A stretch of DNA of 17,537 nucleotides from Chloracidobacterium sp. UBA3360 (GCA_002360555.1 DEQS01000073.1:1-17537), one strand, 5' to 3'; positions 5,725 through 12,523 are shown, numbered from the stretch's first letter. The notes: generated from the sequence alone by a model not told the origin. Translations and numbers: made by a program.

Positions 5725-7119
5725 ATGGCTACAGATGATCAAAACATGCCGGTCTGTATTAACGGGCACCAACAGCCGGTGCAGGGCTCACGCTTCTGCA
5801 TTTTTTGCGGCGTCGGCATGACTGCCCCGGTTGGAAATGCTCAGCCTTCTCCCCCCGCTCCGACTCAGCCAAACCCTGGTTATCAGGCACACGCAAACGT
5901 TCCCCCGCCGCCACAACAACAGATATATCAGCCTGTCGGCACGCAAGCCGTCTTTTGTTCAACATGCGGTGGACACGGCCAGGGTTTGCCCGACAAGCTC
6001 GTGATCTGTAAAGAATGTAAGTGGCTGAGACCGCTAGTACCTGGGTATCAGGTTGATAACGCGGCATTTGCCTGGGCTGCAGACGCCAAAGCAATGAACG
6101 CGCTGCGCCGAATGAAACCGCTAAACGCTGCTGCAAAAGCCGTGTCCGAAAAGGTCGGACGCCGCTGGGTCGAGGCCTCGTTTAACGGCGTGCTGCTTGG
6201 CGAAAAACAGATGCCCCATATTTACGCTCAGGCGATCCGGGCGGCCCGAATACTAGGAATGTCGCATATGCCGGATGTTTTCTTGTCGGGCGAAAGGCCA
6301 TGGGATTGTCTAACGTTCGGCACCGACAACGACTCATTTGTCGTCGTCGGGTCTGCTCTCGCCGGCAATTTCCAAGGCGTCGATATGTTGTATCTGCTTG
6401 CCCGCGAAATGGGACACTGCAAGGCCGGACATGCTCTTTGGAAAACAGTCATCCGTTTTTTCCTTGGCGAACAGGGGCCGGCAAAAGGTTTTATGGCGGG
6501 TGGGATTTTTAACGCAATACTTAGCCCGACCGCTCTGGTAGGCGGAGCCCTCGAGATGCCCCTGCTTGCTTGGGCACGTCAGGCAGAGATCACCGCCGAC
6601 CGGGCGGGCCTTCTAACCGTTGGCAGCGAAGAGGTGGCACGCCGCGTTTTGCTATCGTGGTCACTAAAATCTTCGTTTATCTATCAACAGATAAATATTG
6701 ATAGCTGGATCGAGCAGCAAATGGACGATGATGGTGACATGTTGCGGCTTTCGGAACTGACGACTTCGTCAACACCGTACCTCGGCCCGCGGTTAAAATT
6801 ACTGACGCAGTTTGCCGAGAGCCCGGAATTAAAAGCGTCGCTCAAGCAGATCCATGAGACCATCCGCCGGGCTGCGCCGCCGCCGCCCCCAAAAACCCAG
6901 GTGGCCCCGGCGAAAGATGTTTTGAGGATCAAATGCTCGACGTGCTCAACGCCGATGACCGTGCCGCTGTCCGTGCTTGCGGGCAAGCCAAAGCTGTCGA
7001 TCAAATGTCCGGATCAGAAATGCGGCAAATTGACCACCATTAGCAGAAAAGCAAAAACCGCTGAGCCAAAGGCTCGCACGGCACAATTAAGGGAGGAGAA
7101 AGCAAATTATGGCGAATGA
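5725..7119 (+). CDS. Multi-zinc-ribbon protein with degenerate M48-like metalloprotease core
   Basis: A 464-residue protein. Residues 11-29 form a ribbon (C11, H15, C25, C28). A Pro/Gln-rich linker follows, then a second ribbon (FCSTCGG...VICKEC, about 78-98). The central part (about 110-330) resembles an M48 (HtpX/Ste24-type) peptidase. It has the helix LLAREMGHCKAGH where M48 has HExxH, and about 57 residues on the third-ligand helix RQAEITADRAGLL (E288, D292). The first zinc histidine is replaced by arginine: R227, codon CGC at 6403-6405, one transition away from CAC. E228 and H231 remain. A third ribbon with CSTC and CPDQKC closes the protein (about 410-440), before a basic tail. No signal peptide is visible. 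The start has no clear Shine-Dalgarno and lies 12 nt behind the previous stop. Its 3' end overlaps the next gene by 11 nt. M48 assignment rests on motif order, and loss of proteolysis is an inference. Confidence 0.85.
   Translation: MATDDQNMPVCINGHQQPVQGSRFCIFCGVGMTAPVGNAQPSPPAPTQPNPGYQAHANVPPPPQQQIYQPVGTQAVFCSTCGGHGQGLPDKLVICKECKWLRPLVPGYQVDNAAFAWAADAKAMNALRRMKPLNAAAKAVSEKVGRRWVEASFNGVLLGEKQMPHIYAQAIRAARILGMSHMPDVFLSGERPWDCLTFGTDNDSFVVVGSALAGNFQGVDMLYLLAREMGHCKAGHALWKTVIRFFLGEQGPAKGFMAGGIFNAILSPTALVGGALEMPLLAWARQAEITADRAGLLTVGSEEVARRVLLSWSLKSSFIYQQINIDSWIEQQMDDDGDMLRLSELTTSSTPYLGPRLKLLTQFAESPELKASLKQIHETIRRAAPPPPPKTQVAPAKDVLRIKCSTCSTPMTVPLSVLAGKPKLSIKCPDQKCGKLTTISRKAKTAEPKARTAQLREEKANYGE
7091..7098 (+). 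promoter_or_regulatory. Strong Shine-Dalgarno inside the end of the M48-like gene
   Basis: GGGAGGAG lies 10 nt before the ATG at 7109, within the last codons of the preceding gene. It is the best ribosome binding site of the three-gene operon, whose other two starts are weak. This suggests that the acidic third protein is made in larger amounts or independently of coupling. Confidence 0.7.
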
Positions 7120-8464
7120 ACAAGACCCCGTGATCATTACGGATGAGACAAATATTACACCGAAACAGGAAGAAGGCACTCTGGTCGAGGAGATCGCTGA
7201 GGCACTTTTTGGTGAAGACGAGCCAACCTCCGAAGTCACCTACGCCGATACTGACGGCGACGGAAAGATCGACGCCGGGGCTATTGATTCGGATGGTGAC
7301 GGACAGCTCGACACGATCGCCGGAGACACCGATGGCGATGGACGCATTGATGCCGTATCCGCCGATACGGACGGCGACGGTAAATTGGACGTCATCGCAA
7401 TGGACACCAACGCGGACGGAGTGATCGACGCGATGGGCGAAGACACTGACGGCGACGGCACGATCGACACGGCTTATCTCGATGAGGATGGCGACGGTGA
7501 ATTTGAGGTCGTCCTCGCGGATACGGATGGCGACGGCGAAGCCGACGAGATCTCAGAGGCATCGGCGGGCCTGCCGACCGACGAGGAACTTTCAACAAAC
7601 TCCATCGAGTTTACCGTTGGCGAAGACGGTTTCCCTGTCGCTGACGGTGAGGGTACAGGAGAGTTTACCGCAGTTACGGCAGATGAGTTTGTTGTCGGTG
7701 GATCCGACTATCAGGCCGGTGATACGGGCTTTGCGGTTGCTGATACGGAGACCGCGAGCAGCGATTACTCGACCGACGATGCTGCAGAGCAGCAGGCTCA
7801 CGCAGACGCGGCGAAAGAAGCTCAAGCGGCGGCGGATGAATTTGTCGCGGCGGGCGATTATGAGGCAGCCGCCGAGGCGCGCGAAGTTGCTGAGGCAGAA
7901 TCGGGCGCCGCCGGCGACAGCAGTATGCTCGGGGCGTCTGATTCAACCGACCTTGAGAATGCCGCTTACAAGCAGGAGATCGCCGAAGAGTATCGGGCCC
8001 AGCAAGCCGAACACATTGCAGAGGGCGACTACGAAGCGGCCAAAGAAGATGCTCAGAACGCCGCCTATGCAACCGGCGACGCAGATTATCAGGCAAGCGG
8101 TGACGATCATACCGGACAGTCCGATCAGGACGTCAGTAACCTCGACAACGCGGTTTACGACGAAAAGAATGCTGACTATTTTGCCGACAATGCCGAATGG
8201 TACGCCGAAGCCGGAAATCCGGATGCGGCTCAGAGCAGCCTCGATCATGCTGCCGAGTATCAGGGATCGGCCGATACCTACGCCGCTGCCGCTGATCCGG
8301 CTTCCACGGCGTACGACGTCGATCCGTCGTCAGGAGTTGCGTCCGGCGGGGCTTATGATGCCGGCGGCTATGATGCATCCATCGCCTCCGTTGATACGGG
8401 GCTCGATGCGGCTGTCGACGCGGCACCGGTCAGTTATGACACGAGTACCGACGATACTGTCTAA
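7109..8464 (+). CDS. Highly acidic protein with eight DxDGDG calcium-loop repeats and helical repeats
   Basis: A 451-residue, strongly acidic protein with no signal peptide and no membrane segment. After a polar N-terminus (1-45) come eight tandem 13-residue units (46-149) built on DTDGDGxID. This is the DxDxDG calcium-loop pattern of EF-hand/dockerin and thrombospondin type 3 repeats. The fifth unit is altered (DTNADG) and the seventh reads DEDGDGEFE. An acidic linker follows. Residues about 222-395 hold three helical repeats of about 57-61 residues centred on GDYEAA or a variant, like a loose TPR/helical-hairpin module. The Tyr/Asp/Ala-rich tail ends in TDDTV. The start overlaps the previous gene by 11 nt, with a strong ribosome site. 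Tandem DTDGDG proteins of unknown function are known in other bacteria, so the loops alone are not new. The combination and cytosolic prediction are unusual. Calcium binding is inferred from the motif. Confidence 0.88.
   Translation: MANEQDPVIITDETNITPKQEEGTLVEEIAEALFGEDEPTSEVTYADTDGDGKIDAGAIDSDGDGQLDTIAGDTDGDGRIDAVSADTDGDGKLDVIAMDTNADGVIDAMGEDTDGDGTIDTAYLDEDGDGEFEVVLADTDGDGEADEISEASAGLPTDEELSTNSIEFTVGEDGFPVADGEGTGEFTAVTADEFVVGGSDYQAGDTGFAVADTETASSDYSTDDAAEQQAHADAAKEAQAAADEFVAAGDYEAAAEAREVAEAESGAAGDSSMLGASDSTDLENAAYKQEIAEEYRAQQAEHIAEGDYEAAKEDAQNAAYATGDADYQASGDDHTGQSDQDVSNLDNAVYDEKNADYFADNAEWYAEAGNPDAAQSSLDHAAEYQGSADTYAAAADPASTAYDVDPSSGVASGGAYDAGGYDASIASVDTGLDAAVDAAPVSYDTSTDDTV
7244..7555 (+). 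repeat. Eight tandem 39-bp units coding DxDGDG loops
   Basis: Eight in-frame 39-bp units encode 13-residue repeats with consensus xDTDGDGxIDxxx. The period is exact and there is no insertion. Protein sequence is better conserved than DNA, since synonymous codons vary between units. That argues for selection on the loops rather than recent replication slippage. Confidence 0.9.
7772..8293 (+). repeat. Three degenerate ~60-residue helical repeats
   Basis: Units begin near residues 222 (TDDAAEQQAHADAAKEA), 278 (DSTDLENAAYKQEIAEEY) and 339 (DQDVSNLDNAVYDEKNADY). Each ends in a helix-turn-helix: AAGDYEAA, AEGDYEAA, AEAGNPDAA, each followed by an Ala-rich helix. The alignment was made by eye. Confidence 0.5.
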
Positions 8465-8480
8465 GGTACAAACATCAATT

Positions 8481-8518
8481 AAAAAGCCGCACTTGCAGAT
8501 AGCACGTGCGGCTTTTTT
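8481..8518. terminator. Bidirectional intrinsic terminator between the acidic-protein gene and dcd
   Basis: A perfect 12-bp stem (8481-8492 with 8506-8517, core GCCGCAC/GTGCGGC) closes a 13-nt loop. A-tracts and T-tracts on both arms give U-runs in either direction. It lies 16 nt after the stop at 8464 and about 18 nt past the convergent dcd stop at 8537, so it can serve both genes. Confidence 0.85.
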
Positions 8519-8536
8519 AATGTGTGATCGTTTGGT

Positions 8537-9130
8537 TTAGACCTTAGCGAATGTCAGTCCCGACTGCCCCTGATATTTACCGCCGCGGTCGGCGTAGCTG
8601 ACGCCGCAGTCTTCGTCGGACTCGAAAAACAGTATCTGCCCGATGCCTTCATTTACGTAAACGCGTAAGGGGAGATTTGCGAGATTAGCGATCTCGACGA
8701 CTAGACGGCCCGTCCAACCCGCTTCGAGCGGTGTCGTGTTAACGAGCAATCCGGCACGGGCGTAGGTTGATTTGCCAAGCGCGACGCCCGTCACGTTTCG
8801 CGGCATCTTAAACGTTTCGACAGTCACGCCTAGGCCGTAATGATGCGGCGGCAGTAAATAATACCGGGCACCGTCCTCGGCTACACGAACGGGCGGCTCG
8901 ATCAGCGATTTCGCTTCGTCAAAACGTTTTGGGTCGATCTCGTCGCCGTTTACCGACGAAAATATTCGAAAGCCGTCGTCCGCCAGACGCATGTCGTAAC
9001 CATAGCTCGAACAACCGGCCGAGATGATACGCTTGCCATCGACCTCGCGAACTAGATCGGCGAGGAACGGCGATATCATCTGCTGCTCTTCGGCCATTTT
9101 TCGCAGCCAAATATCAGATTTAATAGTCAT
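8537..9130 (-). CDS. dcd: dCTP deaminase
   Basis: A 197-residue trimeric dUTPase-fold enzyme that deaminates dCTP to dUTP and so supplies dUMP for thymidylate synthesis. The substrate loop GKSTYARAGLLVN contains S121 and R125. The catalytic glutamate sits in GWTGRLVVEIAN (E146). The C-terminal SYADRGGKYQGQSGLTF closes the active site. The N-terminus MTIKSDIWLRKMAEE matches the start of the Pseudomonas-type dCTP deaminases, so ATG 9130 is well supported. There is no Shine-Dalgarno: the start codon is immediately preceded by six T and a 12-bp hairpin. Expression must therefore be unusual, either read-through of that hairpin, an mRNA that begins at or near the ATG, or regulation by the hairpin. 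Separate transcription from the DUF4097-like genes upstream is likely. Confidence 0.95.
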   Translation of the reverse strand: MTIKSDIWLRKMAEEQQMISPFLADLVREVDGKRIISAGCSSYGYDMRLADDGFRIFSSVNGDEIDPKRFDEAKSLIEPPVRVAEDGARYYLLPPHHYGLGVTVETFKMPRNVTGVALGKSTYARAGLLVNTTPLEAGWTGRLVVEIANLANLPLRVYVNEGIGQILFFESDEDCGVSYADRGGKYQGQSGLTFAKV

Positions 9131-9163
9131 AAAAAAGGTGATAAACTAGGATAGTTTATCACC
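9131..9163 (-). terminator. Intrinsic terminator fused to the dcd start codon
   Basis: On the minus strand GGTGATAAACTA (9152-9163 complement) pairs perfectly with TAGTTTATCACC (9137-9148 complement) across a 3-nt loop. TTTTTT (9131-9136) follows, then directly ATG of dcd. It sits 33 nt behind the stop of the DUF4097-like gene at 9197 and is well placed as its terminator. The 12-bp palindrome could alternatively be an operator for dcd. Confidence 0.75.
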
Positions 9164-9196
9164 CTTTATTTACAGAATCCGAATCCGCACGGCTCA

Positions 9197-10036
9197 TTAT
9201 GGCAGTGCAAGTTTGTCGATCCTCAACGTACCGTCGCCGACGTTGAATTTGAGCGGAACACCGCCGACGCCCGCCTTAGCCAAGATCGCTCGCTCGGTAA
9301 ACGGCACCTTGCGGTCGCGGGGCTTGAGATCGGGAAAAAGGTTTTCGATCGCGCCGCTTCGCAAAACAATTGCGTCCAACTCGGCGCTCAGATTTGTCGG
9401 CAAATGGATATTTAGATCTCCTGTACCAACCAAGAGGTTTACGACGCGGCTTCGCCAGCCTTTGGCGGCGAACGCGACATCGACGTTGCCCTTGCCGACG
9501 GTGACATTGATCGAACCGCTAATGATCGCGACTTTGGCATTTGATTCGATAAAGTTGATCCTCATCGAACCCTCAACATTTTCGACCGCCAGATCACCCT
9601 TGCCGCCATCGATCTCAAGATCGATGTAACGCGGAACGCGGATCACGTAATCTATCCGAAACGGCAGGCTGAGTAATTCCTTTGGTATTTTCTTGCCCGA
9701 TTTTTTTAAAAGCTGTTTTGCGTGGGTACCGATACTCGTGATCAATACACGCGAAGCGCTTCCCTCGGACACAAAGCCCGTCACCTCGGCAAGTTTGTCG
9801 AGACCGGCGGCATTTGGAGCCTCAAGCTCGATAGTCGCCGTGATCTCTACCTCGTTACTTTGTGCCCCGACAATGCGGATCGATCCGGTCGGAGCACCTG
9901 TGACGGTCAATGTTCCGCCGGGACCAAAATCGACGATCTCGGTCTTAGTGATCGTACGTTTGACCTGCGCGTGAGCGACGGTCACCGATAATAGAAATAC
10001 AAACGCGGCGAAAACTAGTATTTTTTGTGCTTTCAT
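9197..10036 (-). CDS. Exported DUF4097-like beta-repeat protein (second copy)
   Basis: A 279-residue exported protein. Residues 1-24 are a Sec signal peptide ending VAHAQ. The rest is a run of short beta-strands with the DUF4097/adhesin-like character (GTLTVTGAPTGSIRIVG, DLEIDGGKGDLAVENVEGSMRINF, SGSINVTVGKGNVDVAF, VGTGDLNIHLP), which suggests a right-handed beta-helix or stacked strands. The family function is unsettled. Members often sit beside envelope-stress regulators. It is related to the upstream protein at 10116-10886: both share an ELEAP segment about 50-70 residues in and repeated IRVP and GDL/GDI turns. The start has no obvious Shine-Dalgarno. It lies 79 nt behind the upstream paralogue and is followed by the intrinsic terminator at the dcd start, so it is probably the last gene of the sigma/anti-sigma locus. 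Confidence 0.82.
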   Translation of the reverse strand: MKAQKILVFAAFVFLLSVTVAHAQVKRTITKTEIVDFGPGGTLTVTGAPTGSIRIVGAQSNEVEITATIELEAPNAAGLDKLAEVTGFVSEGSASRVLITSIGTHAKQLLKKSGKKIPKELLSLPFRIDYVIRVPRYIDLEIDGGKGDLAVENVEGSMRINFIESNAKVAIISGSINVTVGKGNVDVAFAAKGWRSRVVNLLVGTGDLNIHLPTNLSAELDAIVLRSGAIENLFPDLKPRDRKVPFTERAILAKAGVGGVPLKFNVGDGTLRIDKLALP

Positions 10037-10115
10037 TTGATCTGGGGTAAGAGGAGCGAGCCGTATTTAGATTACGACTTTATGAAAGGTGAGGTCAACG
10101 AAAATCGTGTGCGGA

Positions 10116-10886
10116 TCAACGTCCAAGAAAAGCAATGGTGCCTCGTTGGTTGGTTACGGTGATCGTTGCGCTGCCGCCGTTAAACTTGCCTAAAACTCGC
10201 CGACCGTCGCCGAGATAGTTCGTATCGGCGTTGGCAAAAGAGCCGAGCGAGATGTTGCGTGTGGACGGTGCCGTCGCCATCATTTTGAATGATGCATTAA
10301 ATGGAATCCGTAAAGCGATGCTGCCCTTAGACGACGAAAAACGATAGGTGCCGCCCTCTCTTATAGTGCCGTCAAAGAAAATATCACCGATAGTATTTTC
10401 AGCGGCAACATTTGTCGCCTCGATGTTGGTAAGCGTGATCGCTCCCTCGCTAGTGATGTGGGCACGAACCAGAGCGCTCGTAATATTTGTGACGCTGAGA
10501 TTACCAATGCGGGTCTCGATATCGACCATCGCGGTGTACGGCACGCGGATCGTAAAATTAACGCTACCGATCTCGCGGTCTTGGTTATCGCGAAGCAAAT
10601 TTATATCAATCAAGCCCGACAGGTTTTGCGGAACGATGTTAGCCGCCGGAGCCTCAAGCTCGGCTGAGATATTGATCTGTGCTTTGTTCCAACCGATGAC
10701 GGTTACCGTGCCCGTGCGGTTCATTAACCGGAGCCTGACGTTTTGTCCCGCCGGATAATTTTTTGAGAACCTTTTTTGTGCCGACGCCTCGCCGCTAAAA
10801 AGCGCAAAGAAAAAAACTACGCTCAGGAGCATCGTAGTTTTCACAACCGTCTGGCGGCTAAAAACATTTTCTCGTCGGAGGGGCAT
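10116..10886 (-). CDS. Exported DUF4097-like beta-repeat protein (first copy)
   Basis: A 256-residue exported protein with a signal peptide of about 36 residues: a basic n-region with four arginines and a lysine, a hydrophobic core LLSVVFFFALF, and an end at ASAQ. A start at the internal methionine 19 is possible. The mature part is beta-rich with DUF4097-type turns (GTVTVIGWNKAQINISAELEAP, RIGNLSVTNI, SEGAITLTNIEATNVAAENTIGDIFFDG, SSKGSIALRIP, NQRGTIAFLGR). It begins 8 nt after the anti-sigma stop, so it is almost certainly co-transcribed and perhaps translationally coupled with it. A paralogue follows on the same strand. Location suggests an envelope or surface protein made under control of the ECF sigma factor, but its ligand or role is unknown. 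Confidence 0.83.
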   Translation of the reverse strand: MPLRRENVFSRQTVVKTTMLLSVVFFFALFSGEASAQKRFSKNYPAGQNVRLRLMNRTGTVTVIGWNKAQINISAELEAPAANIVPQNLSGLIDINLLRDNQDREIGSVNFTIRVPYTAMVDIETRIGNLSVTNITSALVRAHITSEGAITLTNIEATNVAAENTIGDIFFDGTIREGGTYRFSSSKGSIALRIPFNASFKMMATAPSTRNISLGSFANADTNYLGDGRRVLGKFNGGSATITVTNQRGTIAFLGR

Positions 10887-10894
10887 TGTTAAAA

Positions 10895-11611
10895 CTATAG
10901 ATCTGCAAAATCACGCAGCAGATTCATCTTGTCATTCATCACCGCATCGAGCATCTCGCCGGACAGTTCGTCTTCGGGGTCTTGGCTCAGGATCGTCGTA
11001 TAATCTTTTACCGATTCTTCGATGACCTGCAGATTGCGGTCAAACGCCTCACGCGTCACACGATCCCACTGTGAACGGCGCGTCATCACGCGGGCATTCC
11101 AATATTCGATCGCCGCCTCTCGCTCTTTCATCCGTCGCTCGCGTGCCTGCTGCGGCGTTTCGACAAGGCCGATCTTGCTCAAAACTTTTTCAAACGTGGT
11201 CTGTGTCGCTGCCGAGCGGCTCGTAAAATCATCTGTTGGCGGCTGGATATAATTTCTGAGCGCAAAATACGTTACCGTCGAACTGATCACAGCGATCACC
11301 AATACCGCCGCTGAAAATCTCAATATCGAGATACCCCAACTTCTACGAGCCGGTGGCGGCGGCAATGCCGGAGCGGGTTTTACTTCGCTCTCGATCATAT
11401 TATTGATACGCAGCCAGAGAGCCTTGGAATTGGGCGGGACGATCTCATCCGAACCGTTTTTGCACGCATCAACGATCGATGTCAGGTCTTCGCAAACGAC
11501 GGCACATTCGGCGCAGAATGCCAGATGCTCACGAACAGCCGCCGCCTGAGTCGCCTCAAGCTCGTTGTCCATCAGGGCACCGATCAATTCTTTACAGTCG
11601 CTGCAATTCAT
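10895..11611 (-). CDS. ZAS-type membrane anti-sigma factor
   Basis: A 238-residue single-span anti-sigma factor. The N-terminal zinc-binding anti-sigma (zf-HC2) domain shows MNCSDC and the hallmark HxxxCxxC as HLAFCAEC (H29, C33, C36), followed by a helical sigma-binding region. After a proline-rich stretch (about 80-88) comes one transmembrane segment (about 94-117, ISILRFSAAVLVIAVISSTV). A charged, mostly helical periplasmic domain then extends to residue 238. Zinc anti-sigma factors of this type hold the ECF sigma factor inactive until an envelope or redox signal releases it. The cognate sigma gene lies upstream on the same strand, 165 nt away. The gap contains an intrinsic terminator, so the two may not be made in equal amounts. 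The next gene, a DUF4097-like exported protein, begins 8 nt after the stop. Confidence 0.9.
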   Translation of the reverse strand: MNCSDCKELIGALMDNELEATQAAAVREHLAFCAECAVVCEDLTSIVDACKNGSDEIVPPNSKALWLRINNMIESEVKPAPALPPPPARRSWGISILRFSAAVLVIAVISSTVTYFALRNYIQPPTDDFTSRSAATQTTFEKVLSKIGLVETPQQARERRMKEREAAIEYWNARVMTRRSQWDRVTREAFDRNLQVIEESVKDYTTILSQDPEDELSGEMLDAVMNDKMNLLRDFADL

Positions 11612-11720
11612 CGTAAAAACAGATCCAACATTAAACTCAACTAAGTGACCACATTGATAGATTAGTCCGGGGCGGTTTTAGTTGCCTTGAGGCAGGCATT
11701 TTATCAATAAAAATCGGCAC

Positions 11721-11756
11721 AAAAAACACGAACAACGTATAACGCGTGTTCGTGTT
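11721..11756 (-). terminator. Intrinsic terminator between sigma and anti-sigma genes
   Basis: On the minus strand AACACGAACA (11747-11756) pairs perfectly with TGTTCGTGTT (11725-11734) across a 12-nt loop, and the run continues as TTTTTT (11721-11726). It lies 20 nt behind the sigma stop at 11777, standard for a rho-independent terminator. The remaining ~110 nt up to the anti-sigma start hold no gene. They may hold a separate promoter, but I see no convincing one. Confidence 0.78.
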
Positions 11757-11776
11757 CCCCCTGGAATATTGTTTAG

Positions 11777-12430
11777 TTAATCCTGCTGTTTTTTCAGCAA
11801 TCCCCGCAGCTTAAGTCTGGCCTTATGAAGCTGCGATTTGGACGTGCCGACCGAGATGCCCATCATGCGGGCGACCTCTTCGTGTTCAAAGCCCTCAACG
11901 TCGTGGAGCAGAAACACGTTGCGATATCCGTTTGGCAGCTCGGCGATCGCATTTTTTAATGCGATACGGTCAACGACCTGCATCTTGTTTGGATTTGCGG
12001 AGCCGGCAACCATCTGCTCGGGCAATTCGCCTTCTTCAGTCGTCCGCTCGTTTTTAACGCTGCGGCGGCGAAAATGCATGAGCACCTGATTTACCGTCAA
12101 ACGGTGAAGCCAGGTCGAAAACGCCGAGTCGCCGCGAAAGCTGCCGACTTTGCGGAAAAGCTGAATAAAAACTTCTTGTGTCAGGTCTTCGGCCTCGGTT
12201 TGGCTGCTCGTCATTCGCAGACAGAGGCTGTATGTACGGCGGTGATACCGCTCATAAAGCACCTCAAACGCCGCGATGTTGCCATTCGCCGCAAGACGAC
12301 AAAGGTCAATGTCAGGTGCAGCCGCGTCAAACGCGACTTCGGCAACGGGTGCCTGAAAGTCAGGTAACGCCGCAGAGGCCTCAAAACCAAAGGCGATATC
12401 CTGTTCGATCGCTACGGAGAGTGGATCCAT
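11777..12430 (-). CDS. ECF sigma factor (RpoE-like)
   Basis: A 217-residue extracytoplasmic-function sigma-70 factor. A ~40-residue acidic/hydrophobic N-terminal extension precedes the usual domains. Region 2 (about 56-123) shows FEVLYERYHRRTYSLCLRM, the core-binding DLTQEVFIQLFRK and the -10-recognition FSTWLHRLTVNQVLMHFRRR. Region 4 (about 155-210) has LPNGYRNVFLLHDVEGFEHEEVARMMGISVGTSKSQLHKARLKLRGLL, with the helix-turn-helix at its centre (shown here only as family landmarks). ATG 12430 has AGGAG 5 nt upstream. The downstream anti-sigma factor (10895-11611) is its probable partner. Divergent from it is the large secreted protein. A promoter-like pair with a palindrome lies in its leader. 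Targets are unknown but probably include the adjacent exported genes. Confidence 0.93.
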   Translation of the reverse strand: MDPLSVAIEQDIAFGFEASAALPDFQAPVAEVAFDAAAPDIDLCRLAANGNIAAFEVLYERYHRRTYSLCLRMTSSQTEAEDLTQEVFIQLFRKVGSFRGDSAFSTWLHRLTVNQVLMHFRRRSVKNERTTEEGELPEQMVAGSANPNKMQVVDRIALKNAIAELPNGYRNVFLLHDVEGFEHEEVARMMGISVGTSKSQLHKARLKLRGLLKKQQD

Positions 12431-12495
12431 ACTCGCTCCTAAAAGATCATGTCCGGATTGTAAAACTTCGTCTTGGGCTATGATGACCGACCTCC

Positions 12496-12520
12496 TGTTA
12501 CAGGTTGCTTGAACGTAACA
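12496..12520. promoter_or_regulatory. Inverted repeat TGTTAC-N13-GTAACA, possible operator
   Basis: TGTTAC (12496-12501) and GTAACA (12515-12520) form an inverted repeat. A second small palindrome, CCTGT-T-ACAGG, overlaps its left arm. It covers the predicted transcription start of the sigma gene and lies in the shared region with the divergent secreted-protein gene. A regulator site is an inference. Confidence 0.35.
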
Positions 12521-12523
12521 AAA

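Noticed and set aside
7244..7555. CRISPR-like array suggested by the 39-bp periodicity
   Set aside because: The units are in-frame coding repeats with no unique spacers. Their variation is mostly synonymous and they lie wholly within a supported gene.
7482..8540. 352-codon open frame on the plus strand overlapping the acidic-protein gene
   Set aside because: It is in a shifted frame of a gene with strongly biased, repetitive codons. The product is an Arg/Pro/Thr/Ser-rich string with no domain and no ribosome site, and it would run through the terminator at 8481-8518.
11733..11758. ECF-type promoter (GGAAC then GTTG after 17 nt, minus strand) before the anti-sigma gene
   Set aside because: It coincides exactly with the terminator stem, the -10 match is poor, and the resemblance is likely a by-product of the hairpin.
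12485..12500. Strong AGGAGG on the minus strand upstream of sigma
   Set aside because: No start codon follows at a usable distance, and the real sigma start has its own AGGAG at 12436-12440. It is probably part of the CCTGT-T-ACAGG palindrome by chance.
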